The notes below the pieces were generated by a model, which saw nothing but the letters and a program-made list of their open reading frames with translations, did no database searches and was not told where the DNA came from. From CAYPQL01 sp964412905 (lineage in GTDB: Bacteria > Patescibacteriota > Minisyncoccia > JAHIHE01 > JAGLIN01), in NCBI GenBank assembly GCA_964412905.1, contig CAYPQL010000031.1, forward strand, positions 1 to 18,398: DNA of 18,398 nt, in the 5' to 3' direction. Positions 6,771 through 13,310 of this stretch are shown here, one piece after another (positions within the stretch are counted from its first letter, which is position 1; every line of letters starts with the position of its first letter). Both the position numbers and the translations under genes were made by a program.

Positions 6771-8589
6771 ATTCGCTAATCTTCACATCCAGCACATTCA
6801 TCTGCAATTCCCTGTTTCCGTTCCATTCGTTTATTTCCAGCTGGAAAACGACATCAACGATATCGCCCCAGCGGAGAGCGGGCTTTCCATCCGGCATTTC
6901 TTCCGCCAGTTTTCCGAGTCGAAAAGCGATGGCCGGAAAATATTTGACGGTTTTATTTTCTAGAATTGTTTTAAAACAAAGCTTGAGATGCGCGCTGTCA
7001 TTTCCAACCGCTCTAATTTCGTGCACTTCCAACTTTCTCGCCAAAAAAACCGGCCTTTTGTTCCCCTGCCCGAACGGCTTGAATTTTTCAATCTCGTCAA
7101 ACAGCTGCCAGTTTATTTGTTCGTGGTCTATTTCGTAATCTATCTCTATTGAAGGAATGAGATCTTCGTCTTTTAAAATTTCATCCGCGATTTCTTCAAT
7201 CCTTTTTTTAAACTTTTTGAAGTTTTTATTTTCAATTTTCAGCCCCGCCGCCTGCGAATGTCCGCCGAAACTGATCAATAAATCTTGGCATTTTTCAATC
7301 GCTTCAATTAAATTAAATTCCGGAATGCTTCTTCCCGATCCCGCGCTTAATTCTTGTTTTTCCTGCAAGACCAAAATCGGCCTTGAATATTCATCGGCTA
7401 ATTTTCCGGCAACCAATCCGACGATTCCGATTCTCCATTCCGGATCCGATTCAATAATAATTTTGGGCAATTTTTTATACTTTTCAATTCTTTGTTTTAT
7501 TTCCGCCATAGCTTTTTCGGTGATCCTCTGCCGCGTCTGATTGTTTTTTTCAAGCTTGGAAGAAAGCTCTTCCGCTTCAATTTCATCGTCGGAAATCAAA
7601 AGTTCATACGAGGTATTGGCGTGGTCCATTCTGCCGGCGGCGTTAAGCCTCGGCGCAAGCATAAAACTTATGGAAGCCGTGTCAATCGTTTTCGTTTCCG
7701 TAACATTTCCATTTTCTCTTATTCTCGTCCCCGCTTTTTGGATTAACTTTTTCAATCCCGTTCTTTTTGTTTTGTTAATTACTAAAAGTCCGTATTTTAC
7801 CAAAGTCCTGTTTTCGCCCGTAAGATTCACGCAATCCGCCACCGTCCCCAGAGCGACCAAATCCAAAAGCCACTTTTCAAATCCAACAGGTAGATTAGTG
7901 GGTAGTTGGTAGTTGGTAGTTGGTAGTTTTTTAATCAGCGCTTGCGCCAGCTTGAACGCCACGCCCACTCCCGCCAATTCTTTGAAGGGATAATTACAAT
8001 CTTTTTGTCTGGGATTTAAAATCGCCAGCGCCTCGGGAACTCTTTCCGGAATGTGGTGGTGATCAGTGATAATTATGTCTATGTTTATTTTTTTTATCAA
8101 TTCTACATTTTCAAAACTGGAAATTCCGCAGTCAACGGTGATGATCAAATTGGTTTTTCTCTCTTTGATTTCATCTATCGCTTTCTCGCTGATTCCATAT
8201 CCTTCAAGCTCTCTATCCGGAATATAAATGTCTATAAATTTTTTCGCTTCATCTTTTCCAATCTGGCTGATGGCTGATTTTATTTCCAAAAGCGTGTTGA
8301 CCATAACAACGGAAGAAGTCACTCCGTCCGCGTCATAATCCCCATAAACCGTTATTCTTTCATTATTTTCCAGCGCGCGAAATATCCTTTTCACGGCTTT
8401 GTCCATATCTTTAAGCAAATACGGATCGTGAATATCCTGCTCGTAATCAGGATTAAAAAACTCGTCAATCAAAGTTTGGCTGTTTATTTCCCTGTCCCAC
8501 AGCAATTGCAAAACAATCGGCGACAGCTCCGGAAATTCCCTCGCGAATTTCTCCGGATATTTTTTGTTCACAAGATGGCGTTTTTGCAT
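6769..8589 (-). CDS. recJ: Single-stranded-DNA-specific exonuclease RecJ
   Basis: This is a 606-aa DHH-family 5'-3' exonuclease acting on single-stranded DNA in recombination and repair. Motifs in order: VYGDYDADGVTSS at 81-93, TVDCG at 151-155, ITDHHHIPE at 174-182, NPRQ at 192-195, LVALGTVAD at 244-252, and the DHHA1 motif GGHSQAAGL in the last third, followed by the OB-fold region. All are metal-binding or structural signatures of active RecJ. Length is normal. Residues about 221-235 (KLPTTNYQLPTNLPV) are an extra loop coded by a 7-bp tandem repeat at 7901-7928. A promoter lies at 8655-8683, giving a leader of about 60 nt. The start ATG (MQKRHLVNKKYPEKF) is the first in frame after that promoter. 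Confidence 0.95.
   Translation of the reverse strand: MQKRHLVNKKYPEKFAREFPELSPIVLQLLWDREINSQTLIDEFFNPDYEQDIHDPYLLKDMDKAVKRIFRALENNERITVYGDYDADGVTSSVVMVNTLLEIKSAISQIGKDEAKKFIDIYIPDRELEGYGISEKAIDEIKERKTNLIITVDCGISSFENVELIKKINIDIIITDHHHIPERVPEALAILNPRQKDCNYPFKELAGVGVAFKLAQALIKKLPTTNYQLPTNLPVGFEKWLLDLVALGTVADCVNLTGENRTLVKYGLLVINKTKRTGLKKLIQKAGTRIRENGNVTETKTIDTASISFMLAPRLNAAGRMDHANTSYELLISDDEIEAEELSSKLEKNNQTRQRITEKAMAEIKQRIEKYKKLPKIIIESDPEWRIGIVGLVAGKLADEYSRPILVLQEKQELSAGSGRSIPEFNLIEAIEKCQDLLISFGGHSQAAGLKIENKNFKKFKKRIEEIADEILKDEDLIPSIEIDYEIDHEQINWQLFDEIEKFKPFGQGNKRPVFLARKLEVHEIRAVGNDSAHLKLCFKTILENKTVKYFPAIAFRLGKLAEEMPDGKPALRWGDIVDVVFQLEINEWNGNRELQMNVLDVKISE
7901..7928 (-). repeat. 7-bp tandem repeat inside recJ
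   Basis: Four perfect copies of GGTAGTT lie inside the coding region, and degenerate units extend leftwards. They encode the TTNYQLPTNLP loop between the DHH core and the conserved LDLVALGTVAD. Gain or loss of one unit would shift the frame. Confidence 0.85.
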
Positions 8590-8654
8590 AAAATAATTTG
8601 CTTCGTTAGATTTAGTAAGTATTAGCTTGCTGCGCGTTTAGTTTTTACTTTTTC

Positions 8655-8683
8655 ATTATACCACTTATAAAGGCTTATGCGAA
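8655..8683 (-). promoter_or_regulatory. Promoter for recJ
   Basis: On the minus strand TTCGCA, 17 nt and a perfect TATAAT. The predicted start is about 60 nt upstream of the recJ ATG. Confidence 0.65.
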
Positions 8684-8709
8684 ATTCTACAGGGCTTGTC
8701 CACAGAACT

Positions 8710-8822
8710 TGTCATCTCGAAATGAGCCTCAGCGATTGAGAGATCTATAAATTATATTTAAATTAATCGTTCTTTCTGTCCGCTATTGTTTATAGATTTC
8801 TCACGAGGCGTTCGAAATGACA
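8710..8822. repeat. Palindromic dispersed element (TGTCAT-type), 113 bp
   Basis: Outer arms are TGTCATCTCGAA and TTCGAAATGACA. Inner arms are GAGAGATCTATAAA at 8738-8751 and TTTATAGATTTCTC at 8789-8802. This fits a non-coding REP/MITE-like element. A related element is at 11807-11899, and the start of another is at the right edge (about 18386). The 320-bp stretch between recJ and the small operon holds only this element, the recJ promoter and a terminator. Confidence 0.75.
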
Positions 8823-8878
8823 TTTTTTATTTTTTGGTTTTTTTCTCATCTCCCCGGACATTTTTCAAAATTTTGGAC

Positions 8879-8907
8879 AAAAAAAGAGAAGGAGCTTATC
8901 GTCCTTC
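8879..8907 (-). terminator. Terminator of the two-gene small operon
   Basis: On the minus strand GAAGGA, an 8-nt loop, TCCTTC and then TCTTTTTTT. It starts next to the stop codon of the 59-aa gene. Confidence 0.65.
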
Positions 8908-8908
8908 A

Positions 8909-9088
8909 TTAATCCCACTCCATATCATAAGCGCTTCTTGGTATTGTTGGCTCAACTTTTTTTCTTTTTTTATAGAAATAAAAAAGCACCAATAACACCA
9001 CCGCAATGGCAAAAGCAATTATTAAATCATTAAGACCAAAATTGCTATTGCTTTTATGCGCAGCGACAATTGCCGGCAACGCTCCCAT
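8909..9088 (-). CDS. 59-aa single-span membrane protein, second gene of a small operon
   Basis: The frame starts with ATG at 9088 after a good SD (AGGTGAGAAATA) and encodes MGALPAIVAAHKSNSNFGLN, a membrane helix (about 22-39, LIIAFAIAVVLLVLFYFY), a basic stop-transfer KKRKK, and the tail EPTIPRSAYDMEWD. This predicts an N-out, C-in single-pass protein. Its start overlaps the last 35 nt of the 65-aa gene in a different frame, implying translational coupling. Promoter and terminator enclose the two genes. I know no family for it. The context suggests that it works with the 65-aa protein. Confidence 0.65.
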   Translation of the reverse strand: MGALPAIVAAHKSNSNFGLNDLIIAFAIAVVLLVLFYFYKKRKKVEPTIPRSAYDMEWD

Positions 9089-9251
9089 TATTTCTCACCT
9101 CTTCTTCCTTTTTTAGCTCATCAAGCAATTCTTGCGCTTTTGCGAGATTTTTAATCGATGCATGACTTAAAATATTATTGCGCCATTCATCATTACCAAC
9201 TCCCGCCAAAGCATTGCGAATCTCTTCAACAGTTGGTTTCTTTTTCGACAT
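9054..9251 (-). CDS. 65-aa charged soluble protein, first gene of a small operon
   Basis: The protein (MSKKKPTVEEIRNALAG ... KAQELLDELKKEEEVRNN ... GNCRCA) is helical and highly charged, with a C-terminal Cys-x-Cys. It has the strongest ribosome-binding site of the left half: AGGAGGAGGT a few bases before the ATG at 9251. A promoter (TTGACT-17 nt-TAGGAT) lies 24 nt further up, so it has its own transcript. No family is recognised. The strong signals and small size suggest a well-expressed small protein such as a regulator, or one half of a two-component small-protein pair. A toxin-antitoxin reading is possible but not supported by any motif. Confidence 0.65.
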   Translation of the reverse strand: MSKKKPTVEEIRNALAGVGNDEWRNNILSHASIKNLAKAQELLDELKKEEEVRNNGSVAGNCRCA

Positions 9252-9274
9252 TTTATTACCTCCTCCTACCCCAA

Positions 9275-9303
9275 ATCCTAAACCACAATCAGCCGAAAGT
9301 CAA
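9275..9303 (-). promoter_or_regulatory. Promoter of the two-gene small operon
   Basis: On the minus strand TTGACT, 17 nt and TAGGAT, about 24 nt before the ATG at 9251. Confidence 0.6.
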
Positions 9304-9310
9304 GATGTAA

Positions 9311-9354
9311 AATAATAAAAATGCATTTCAGGAGCCCAGCTCCTGAAATGCATT
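9311..9354 (-). terminator. Strong intrinsic terminator of cca
   Basis: A perfect 16-bp stem (AATGCATTTCAGGAGC and GCTCCTGAAATGCATT) with a 3-nt loop is followed on the minus strand by TTTTATTATT. It begins 5 nt after the cca stop. Confidence 0.9.
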
Positions 9355-9358
9355 AAAT

Positions 9359-10858
9359 TTATTTCACCCAAAACTTCTTCTTATCTTTTAAATCCTCCTC
9401 TTCCTTTTTCTCTTTTATTACTTTCTCGCTTTTTTGAATTTCTTCCGCGGATAATTTATTTAATTCTTTTGTTCTTTTTTCAAGATATTCTTTGGTGTTT
9501 TTTTCCGGGTCTTCTATGACTTCGGATAAAAGAACTTTCAGAATCGCGCCGATTTTCGGGCCGGGGGAAACATTTAAAATTTTCATAATATCCTGCCCGT
9601 TTATTTTGAGCATCTTGGCGGAAATCGGATCTTTGCTTACTTTTTCAATCAGGTATTCAAGGTGGCGCAATTTATACGGCTTGGCTTTTGGAACTCCGCT
9701 TCCGAGGCGATCCGCGATTCGCAAGTCCATTAGATCTTTCAAATTTTCCTTGCCCGTTCTTTTGATAAGTCTTCGCACTCCCGCTTCCGAAACTTCGTCA
9801 ACGCTATAAAAGAACATATGATTTTTCACAAGAAGCGAAACTTTTTCAATTGTCTTGTTTGGAAATTTCAAGCGTGCCAGAATTTTCTTGGCGAATTTGG
9901 CGCCGAGATAATCGTGATTATAAAAAGTGCTGTCTTGCCCAGTTCCCGCTTTCGTTTGAGGTTTGGCGATATCGTGGAATAAAGACGCCAGCCTAACTTC
10001 CAATTTTTTGCTTGGGCAATGCTTCAACGATAAAACGGAATGTTCATAAATCGTATAAGTATGATGGCGATTTTGCCCAACGCCAATTCCGCTTTCCAAT
10101 TCTGGAATTATATGTTTTAGCAGTCCCGATTCTCGCAAAAGCTCAACTCCTTCGTAAGCTTTGTCTGATAAAATAATTTTTTCAAATTCATCCCTGATTC
10201 TTTCGCCAGAAACGAACTTCATTAAATCTTTATTTTTCTGAATCGCCTTAAAAGTATCTTTTTCAATTTCAAAATCAAGCTGGCACGCAAAACGAACTGC
10301 GCGCAACATCCGAAGCGCGTCCTCTTTAAATCTTTCATCAGGATTTCCAACCGCTCTAATGATTTTATTTTTCAAGTCCTCTTGGCCATTAAATAAATCT
10401 ATGATTTCATAATTATCTTTTGATTTTAAATGTTTTTCAGACTTCATAGACTTTATGGATTTTACAGACTTTCGATTTTTGACTTCCAACGCCATCGCGT
10501 TCACTGTGAAATCTCGTCTTGCCAGATCATCTTTTAGATTCGGCGTAAATTTAACTTCATCCGGATGCCGCTTGTCGCTATAACCGACATCAACTCTATA
10601 GGTTGTAATTTCAACATTTCTCAATTTTTCATCCTCTGTTTCTTTATTTACGACCGTCACCGTTCCAAATTTATTATTATAAAAACTTTCCGGAAATATT
10701 TTCTGAATTTCTTCCGGCTTGGCATTCGTCGTTATATCCCAATCTTTGGGAATTTTGCCAAGCAAAAAATCGCGAACTGGTCCGCCCACGACATAAGCCT
10801 CAACCCCGCCTTTTTCAAGCCTGCTAATAATAGATTTTATTTCTTGTGAAATATCCAT
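9359..10858 (-). CDS. cca: CCA-adding tRNA nucleotidyltransferase with HD domain
   Basis: The 499-aa class II nucleotidyltransferase builds or repairs the 3' CCA end of tRNAs. The head domain has VVGGPVRDFLLG at 23-34 and the metal-binding KDWDIT at 38-43, then RRDFTVNAMA at 114-123. The neck and body follow with ERFKEDALRMLRAVRFACQLDF near 175-196. A C-terminal HD phosphohydrolase-like domain has LFHDIAKPQTKAG near 293-305. Class-specific CCA versus poly(A) polymerase activity cannot be settled by eye, but there is no competing homologue in the window. Residues about 128-147 (KNRKSVKSIKSMKSEKHLKS) are an extra Lys/Ser-rich loop made by a DNA repeat. An extended -10 lies only 6 nt before the ATG, so translation may be leaderless. 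Confidence 0.92.
   Translation of the reverse strand: MDISQEIKSIISRLEKGGVEAYVVGGPVRDFLLGKIPKDWDITTNAKPEEIQKIFPESFYNNKFGTVTVVNKETEDEKLRNVEITTYRVDVGYSDKRHPDEVKFTPNLKDDLARRDFTVNAMALEVKNRKSVKSIKSMKSEKHLKSKDNYEIIDLFNGQEDLKNKIIRAVGNPDERFKEDALRMLRAVRFACQLDFEIEKDTFKAIQKNKDLMKFVSGERIRDEFEKIILSDKAYEGVELLRESGLLKHIIPELESGIGVGQNRHHTYTIYEHSVLSLKHCPSKKLEVRLASLFHDIAKPQTKAGTGQDSTFYNHDYLGAKFAKKILARLKFPNKTIEKVSLLVKNHMFFYSVDEVSEAGVRRLIKRTGKENLKDLMDLRIADRLGSGVPKAKPYKLRHLEYLIEKVSKDPISAKMLKINGQDIMKILNVSPGPKIGAILKVLLSEVIEDPEKNTKEYLEKRTKELNKLSAEEIQKSEKVIKEKKEEEDLKDKKKFWVK
10418..10477 (-). repeat. In-frame AAAGTC-word repeat inside cca
   Basis: On the minus strand the words AAAGTC, TGTAAAATCC, ATAAAGTC and ATGAAGTC follow each other. 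They encode the KSVKSIKSMKSEKHLKS loop between two conserved parts of the enzyme. The words match the intergenic arrays at 6732-6770 and 18339-18360. Confidence 0.75.
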
Positions 10859-10864
10859 AATTCC

Positions 10865-10873
10865 AGTTTAGCA
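10865..10873 (-). promoter_or_regulatory. Extended -10 box placing the cca transcript start at its ATG
   Basis: On the minus strand TGC-TAAACT lies 6 nt before the cca ATG, with only a weak -35. If real, the mRNA is leaderless, in keeping with the lack of an SD. Confidence 0.35.
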
Positions 10874-11001
10874 TAAAAAATGGCAAATGGTAAAGGAGAT
10901 ATATCGAAAGTCAAAAGTTTGTAAAGCCCTTTGCCTAAAGAATTTATTCATAAACACCAGATGTTCTAATTTCTTAAAACTGGGTTTTGGGAAATAAAAA
11001 A

Positions 11002-11760
11002 TTATTTCGGCAGATTCTTCCCTTCCAGCTCCTTCCACAGCGAATCAAACATAAATTTGAAAACCTTAAAAAGCTCCTCGTTTTCAATAATTAGTCCATT
11101 GAGCGGATCTCTAAGAAAAATAATTGAGATTTTGTTGGCGTAAAGATGAAAAACGGCATTCATTTCGATTTCTTTGGGCATAAAGCGATAATCTCGAAAG
11201 CTTTCATTTGTTTTCCATGCCTTAATGATTTCAGGATTATGATCAGTTATTATATTCACTTTAGCGCCCGTTCGCTTTCGTTCCATGGTAACTTTTTTTA
11301 AAAAACGATTTAATTCAAAAAATTCATATATTTTTCCTGGGGCTATAATCCACGCTTCCTGTTCGCTTTTTGCCAAGTCCTCGGGAATATTCCAAACATT
11401 TTCTTTTCCTTCATAATATCTGATAATCGGCACGGCAGTGTCTTTTTTAGTCAGAGCTTTTAGCTTCGGCAAGGCATTTTTTAGCTCCTCTTCCTTTTTA
11501 ACAAATAATTCTTTTTCTTCCTCTAGCAATCTGAGTAATTTTTCAGGGTCTTCCGCCACAAAAATCTGCTTGCCCTTTTTACTGCTCAAAGAAATAAGCC
11601 CTCTTTCTTTGAGTTTTTCCAAAACAGCATAAGTTGTCGGTCTTTTTATGCCCGCCAGTTTTGAAAGTTCCGTGAAGGAAGCACTGCCAAGTTTCAAGGC
11701 GGCAAGATAGATATCAATTTCTTTATCGGAGAAATTAAGTTGTTTGAGAATTTGTCTCAT
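11002..11760 (-). CDS. TrmB-like winged-helix transcriptional regulator
   Basis: The 252-aa protein starts with a TrmB-type winged helix-turn-helix (1-75: LKQLNFSDKEIDIYLAALKLG, SFTELSKLAGIKRPTTYAVL, LKERGLISLSSKKGKQIF), then a coiled coil (about 76-105, EDPEKLLRLLEEEKELF). The C-terminal domain (about 110-252) resembles the phospholipase-D-like ligand-binding part of this class (IIRYYEGKENVWNI, AWIIAPGKIYEFFE). Such regulators are frequent in archaea and in Parcubacteria. The ligand and targets here are unknown. A near-consensus promoter lies 160 nt upstream, and the leader is filled by a palindromic element (11807-11899). The ATG at 11760 has no SD. The next gene downstream is cca, after 143 nt containing AAAGT words. 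Confidence 0.85.
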   Translation of the reverse strand: MRQILKQLNFSDKEIDIYLAALKLGSASFTELSKLAGIKRPTTYAVLEKLKERGLISLSSKKGKQIFVAEDPEKLLRLLEEEKELFVKKEEELKNALPKLKALTKKDTAVPIIRYYEGKENVWNIPEDLAKSEQEAWIIAPGKIYEFFELNRFLKKVTMERKRTGAKVNIITDHNPEIIKAWKTNESFRDYRFMPKEIEMNAVFHLYANKISIIFLRDPLNGLIIENEELFKVFKFMFDSLWKELEGKNLPK

Positions 11761-11806
11761 AAAGGAATAGTTATAAAGTTATTTGAATTACGAAGTACTC
11801 TCTTTT

Positions 11807-11899
11807 TGTCATTGCGAGGATCCGCCAGCTGGCGGAGACGAAGCAATCTATAACCGAAACCGAGATTGCTTCGCCCTGAGTACAGGGCTCGCAATGACA
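11807..11899. repeat. Palindromic dispersed element in the leader of the TrmB-like gene, 93 bp
   Basis: Outer arms are TGTCATTGCGAG and CTCGCAATGACA. Inside are the perfect 16-bp palindrome TCCGCCAGCTGGCGGA (11821-11836), the pair GAAGCAATCT/GATTGCTTC, and CCCTGAGTACAGGG. This is a REP/MITE-like element of a type widespread in bacterial genomes. The translated frame across it is not a gene. Confidence 0.85.
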
Positions 11900-11921
11900 G
11901 TGAGAAATTGATTATATCTAT

Positions 11922-11950
11922 ATTATAATCTATGGTTGTTATATTGTCAA
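11922..11950 (-). promoter_or_regulatory. Consensus promoter for the TrmB-like gene
   Basis: On the minus strand TTGACA, 17 nt and TATAAT, both boxes perfect. The word TTTGTTGTC lies 8 nt upstream of the -35, as it also does 9 nt upstream of the promoter at 18310-18338. Confidence 0.8.
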
Positions 11951-12043
11951 TACTATCCGACAACAAAGTATATATAAATAATGGCTGATATTAAAGTAAT
12001 TATCATTTAATCTAAAAACTGTGCTTTATTCAGTCCAAGACTA

Positions 12044-12072
12044 TTGACGATATGGTTTTTCTGTGCTATACT
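12044..12072 (+). promoter_or_regulatory. Promoter of leader-bearing unit 1
   Basis: TTGACG, 17 nt and TATACT. The region from the spacer through about 40 nt downstream is homologous to the promoter of unit 2 at 18186-18214 (-): both read TTTTCT-TGCTA-ACTG-TTAGT-CAAGA-GAAAGCAA with small changes. Confidence 0.75.
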
Positions 12073-12078
12073 GATTAG

Positions 12079-12262
12079 TCAAGAATAAGAAAGCAATTGT
12101 TTTCAAATTCTTAACCCCTGAAGAAATTCGGAGCTGTACATTTACAAATATTTTTTCGGAGATGGAAAATTGATTGTCTAAATTTTAACAATCAATTTTC
12201 CATCTCTGAGGAGTCAAAAAATTCTGGCAGGAGAACCTTGTTAGAATAGAGTGGAAAGGAGG
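12079..12262 (+). promoter_or_regulatory. Conserved structured 5' leader of unit 1 (candidate riboregulator)
   Basis: This leader of about 190 nt precedes the gene at 12270 and is homologous to the leader of unit 2. Shared parts include ATTCGGAG, TGxACATTTACAAATA, TTTTTCGGAGATGGA and 51 identical bases (12194-12244 here). A 19-bp perfect hairpin pairs 12159-12177 with 12188-12206 around a 10-nt loop. The hairpin's right arm (TTTCCATCTC) could instead pair with GAGTGGAAA at 12249-12257, directly at the SD AGGAGG (12257-12262). The two pairings exclude each other, which is the layout of a translational switch. No T-run follows the hairpin, so it does not look like a terminator. Confidence 0.7.
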
Positions 12263-12269
12263 AAAAATT

Positions 12270-12734
12270 ATGAGAAGAAGTACGAGAATATTGACATTGC
12301 TGATAATATTCATATTGGCAATACCGGCAGGAGCAGTGGATCTTACTAGTTCTGAAAGTTTCAAGAACTATAACTTTGCCATTATAAAAACAATGTTTAA
12401 TGGCACAGTTGGAACATCAAAGGCGCTTGATTTTGCTAGCATGGAAGAACCTTTAGTGATTACTAATGCCGGCAATCAGACAATAGCGATCAATATTAGA
12501 GAATGGGGTATAGATACTTCCAGAGCAGGGGCCATCTTCAGTGTCAGTAATGGCACTGGTCCAGGTTCAATGGAATATCTTATTCCACTTCAGCGCTTTG
12601 GCTGGGGTAGTCAGATTAATGAAGTGTCATTCAAGAATATTAAGGTTCAAGTAGGAATGACGGAGATATTCAGAGGCAGAACAAAGGAGTTTGTGAAACT
12701 TTGCGTTGTGGTAAGAAAACCACCCGCAAAATAG
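12270..12734 (+). CDS. Secreted protein of unknown function, first gene of unit 1 (154 aa)
   Basis: The start is fixed by a strong SD (AGGAGG, 7 nt before ATG). Residues 1-22 are a classical signal peptide: MRRSTR, hydrophobic ILTLLIIFILAIP, then AGA-VD. The mature part is predicted to be beta-rich and polar (EEPLVITNAGNQTIAINIREWG, GPGSMEYLIPLQRFGWGSQIN, EIFRGRTKEFVKLCVVVRK) and could be a small immunoglobulin-like or sandwich fold, with a single cysteine. I recognise no family. It is expressed from the conserved leader, followed by a hairpin terminator at 12746 and a second gene. The orientation is opposite to the neighbouring core genes, and the strong SD is unlike them, consistent with accessory DNA. 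Confidence 0.75.
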   Translation: MRRSTRILTLLIIFILAIPAGAVDLTSSESFKNYNFAIIKTMFNGTVGTSKALDFASMEEPLVITNAGNQTIAINIREWGIDTSRAGAIFSVSNGTGPGSMEYLIPLQRFGWGSQINEVSFKNIKVQVGMTEIFRGRTKEFVKLCVVVRKPPAK

Positions 12735-12745
12735 GTTTCAAATTT

Positions 12746-12785
12746 GGAGAGAAATTAGGCACACTGATTTTTCTCCGCTTTTTTT
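12746..12785 (+). terminator. Intercistronic terminator or attenuator in unit 1
   Basis: GGAGAGAAA, a 13-nt loop, TTTTTCTCC, then GCTTTTTTT. It lies between the two genes of unit 1, so the second gene would depend on partial read-through or its own start site. A similar hairpin lies at 17458-17482 in unit 2. Confidence 0.7.
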
Positions 12786-12828
12786 CAGCTCGCAATAAAT
12801 AAGTTGCGGTCTGAAAGGAGGAAAAATA

Positions 12829-13152
12829 ATGAAAGCGTTAGAATTTGTTTTGAGTAATAAGAGAGAAAATATTGAAACCCATGATATAGAAAATAATAAT
12901 CACCGGATGAGTTCTGGGCCAGCTGACGGTATTAGTATAGCAAACGACGGCGATAATATGGAAATTATCTATATTATCAGAGAGTCTCATCCAGGATTAC
13001 GAGAGCCACACAATATAATCCTTGGTTATTTCGTAAAAGCCGAAGAAGGAAAAATATATATTCGAAGAATTCCTTTTAGAGAAAGGAAAAGGATAGAGGC
13101 ATTAATAAGAAAAATAAACAATTTTATTATTTTGTTTGCGAGAGATCCTTAA
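12829..13152 (+). CDS. Unknown protein, second gene of unit 1 (107 aa)
   Basis: ATG at 12829 follows AAAGGAGGAAAAATA, almost the same ribosome-binding site as the first gene of the unit. The product is soluble: a polar first third (VLSNKRENIETHDIENNNHR), a middle segment (GDNMEIIYIIRESHPGLREP), then a basic helical end (YIRRIPFRERKRIEALIRKINNFIILFARDP). No motif or family is recognised, and no signal peptide is seen. A hairpin (CGCAA/TTGCG) sits in the spacer before the SD. It shares the unit's promoter only through read-through of the terminator at 12746. The stop is followed at once by the unit's strong terminator. Confidence 0.65.
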   Translation: MKALEFVLSNKRENIETHDIENNNHRMSSGPADGISIANDGDNMEIIYIIRESHPGLREPHNIILGYFVKAEEGKIYIRRIPFRERKRIEALIRKINNFIILFARDP

Positions 13153-13153
13153 T

Positions 13154-13199
13154 AGGGCGACGATTGAAAAATAATTCAATCCGAGCCCTTCTTTTTTTT
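13154..13199 (+). terminator. Terminator of unit 1
   Basis: AGGGCGACGATTGAA and TTCAATCCGAGCCCT pair imperfectly around a 6-nt loop, followed by TCTTTTTTTTG. It is homologous to the terminator of unit 2 (17385-17444). Confidence 0.85.
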
Positions 13200-13215
13200 G
13201 CGCAAAAAATTGTTA

Positions 13216-13252
13216 AACAAAAACACTATGATAATTCATATTATCATAGTGT
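13216..13252 (-). terminator. Terminator of the DUF4143 ATPase gene
   Basis: A perfect 13-bp stem (ACACTATGATAAT and ATTATCATAGTGT) with a 4-nt loop is followed on the minus strand by TTTTGTTT. It lies about 60 nt after the stop at 13311. Confidence 0.8.
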
Positions 13253-13310
13253 ATTTAATTTCTATACCGCTATTCTAAAAAAAATGTTTTTACTATTTCA
13301 AAATCTCATC

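Noticed and set aside
11757..11966. 69-aa minus frame ending before the TrmB-like gene
   Set aside because: Most of it is the translated palindromic element (11807-11899), and its start lies upstream of the mapped promoter boxes.
12162..12173. Conserved mini-frame ATG-GAx-AAx-TGA (MEN) in both leaders with synonymous differences
   Set aside because: Intriguing because both differences are synonymous, but the ATG directly abuts GGAG with no spacing and the frame is four codons. It is explained as well by the RNA stem.
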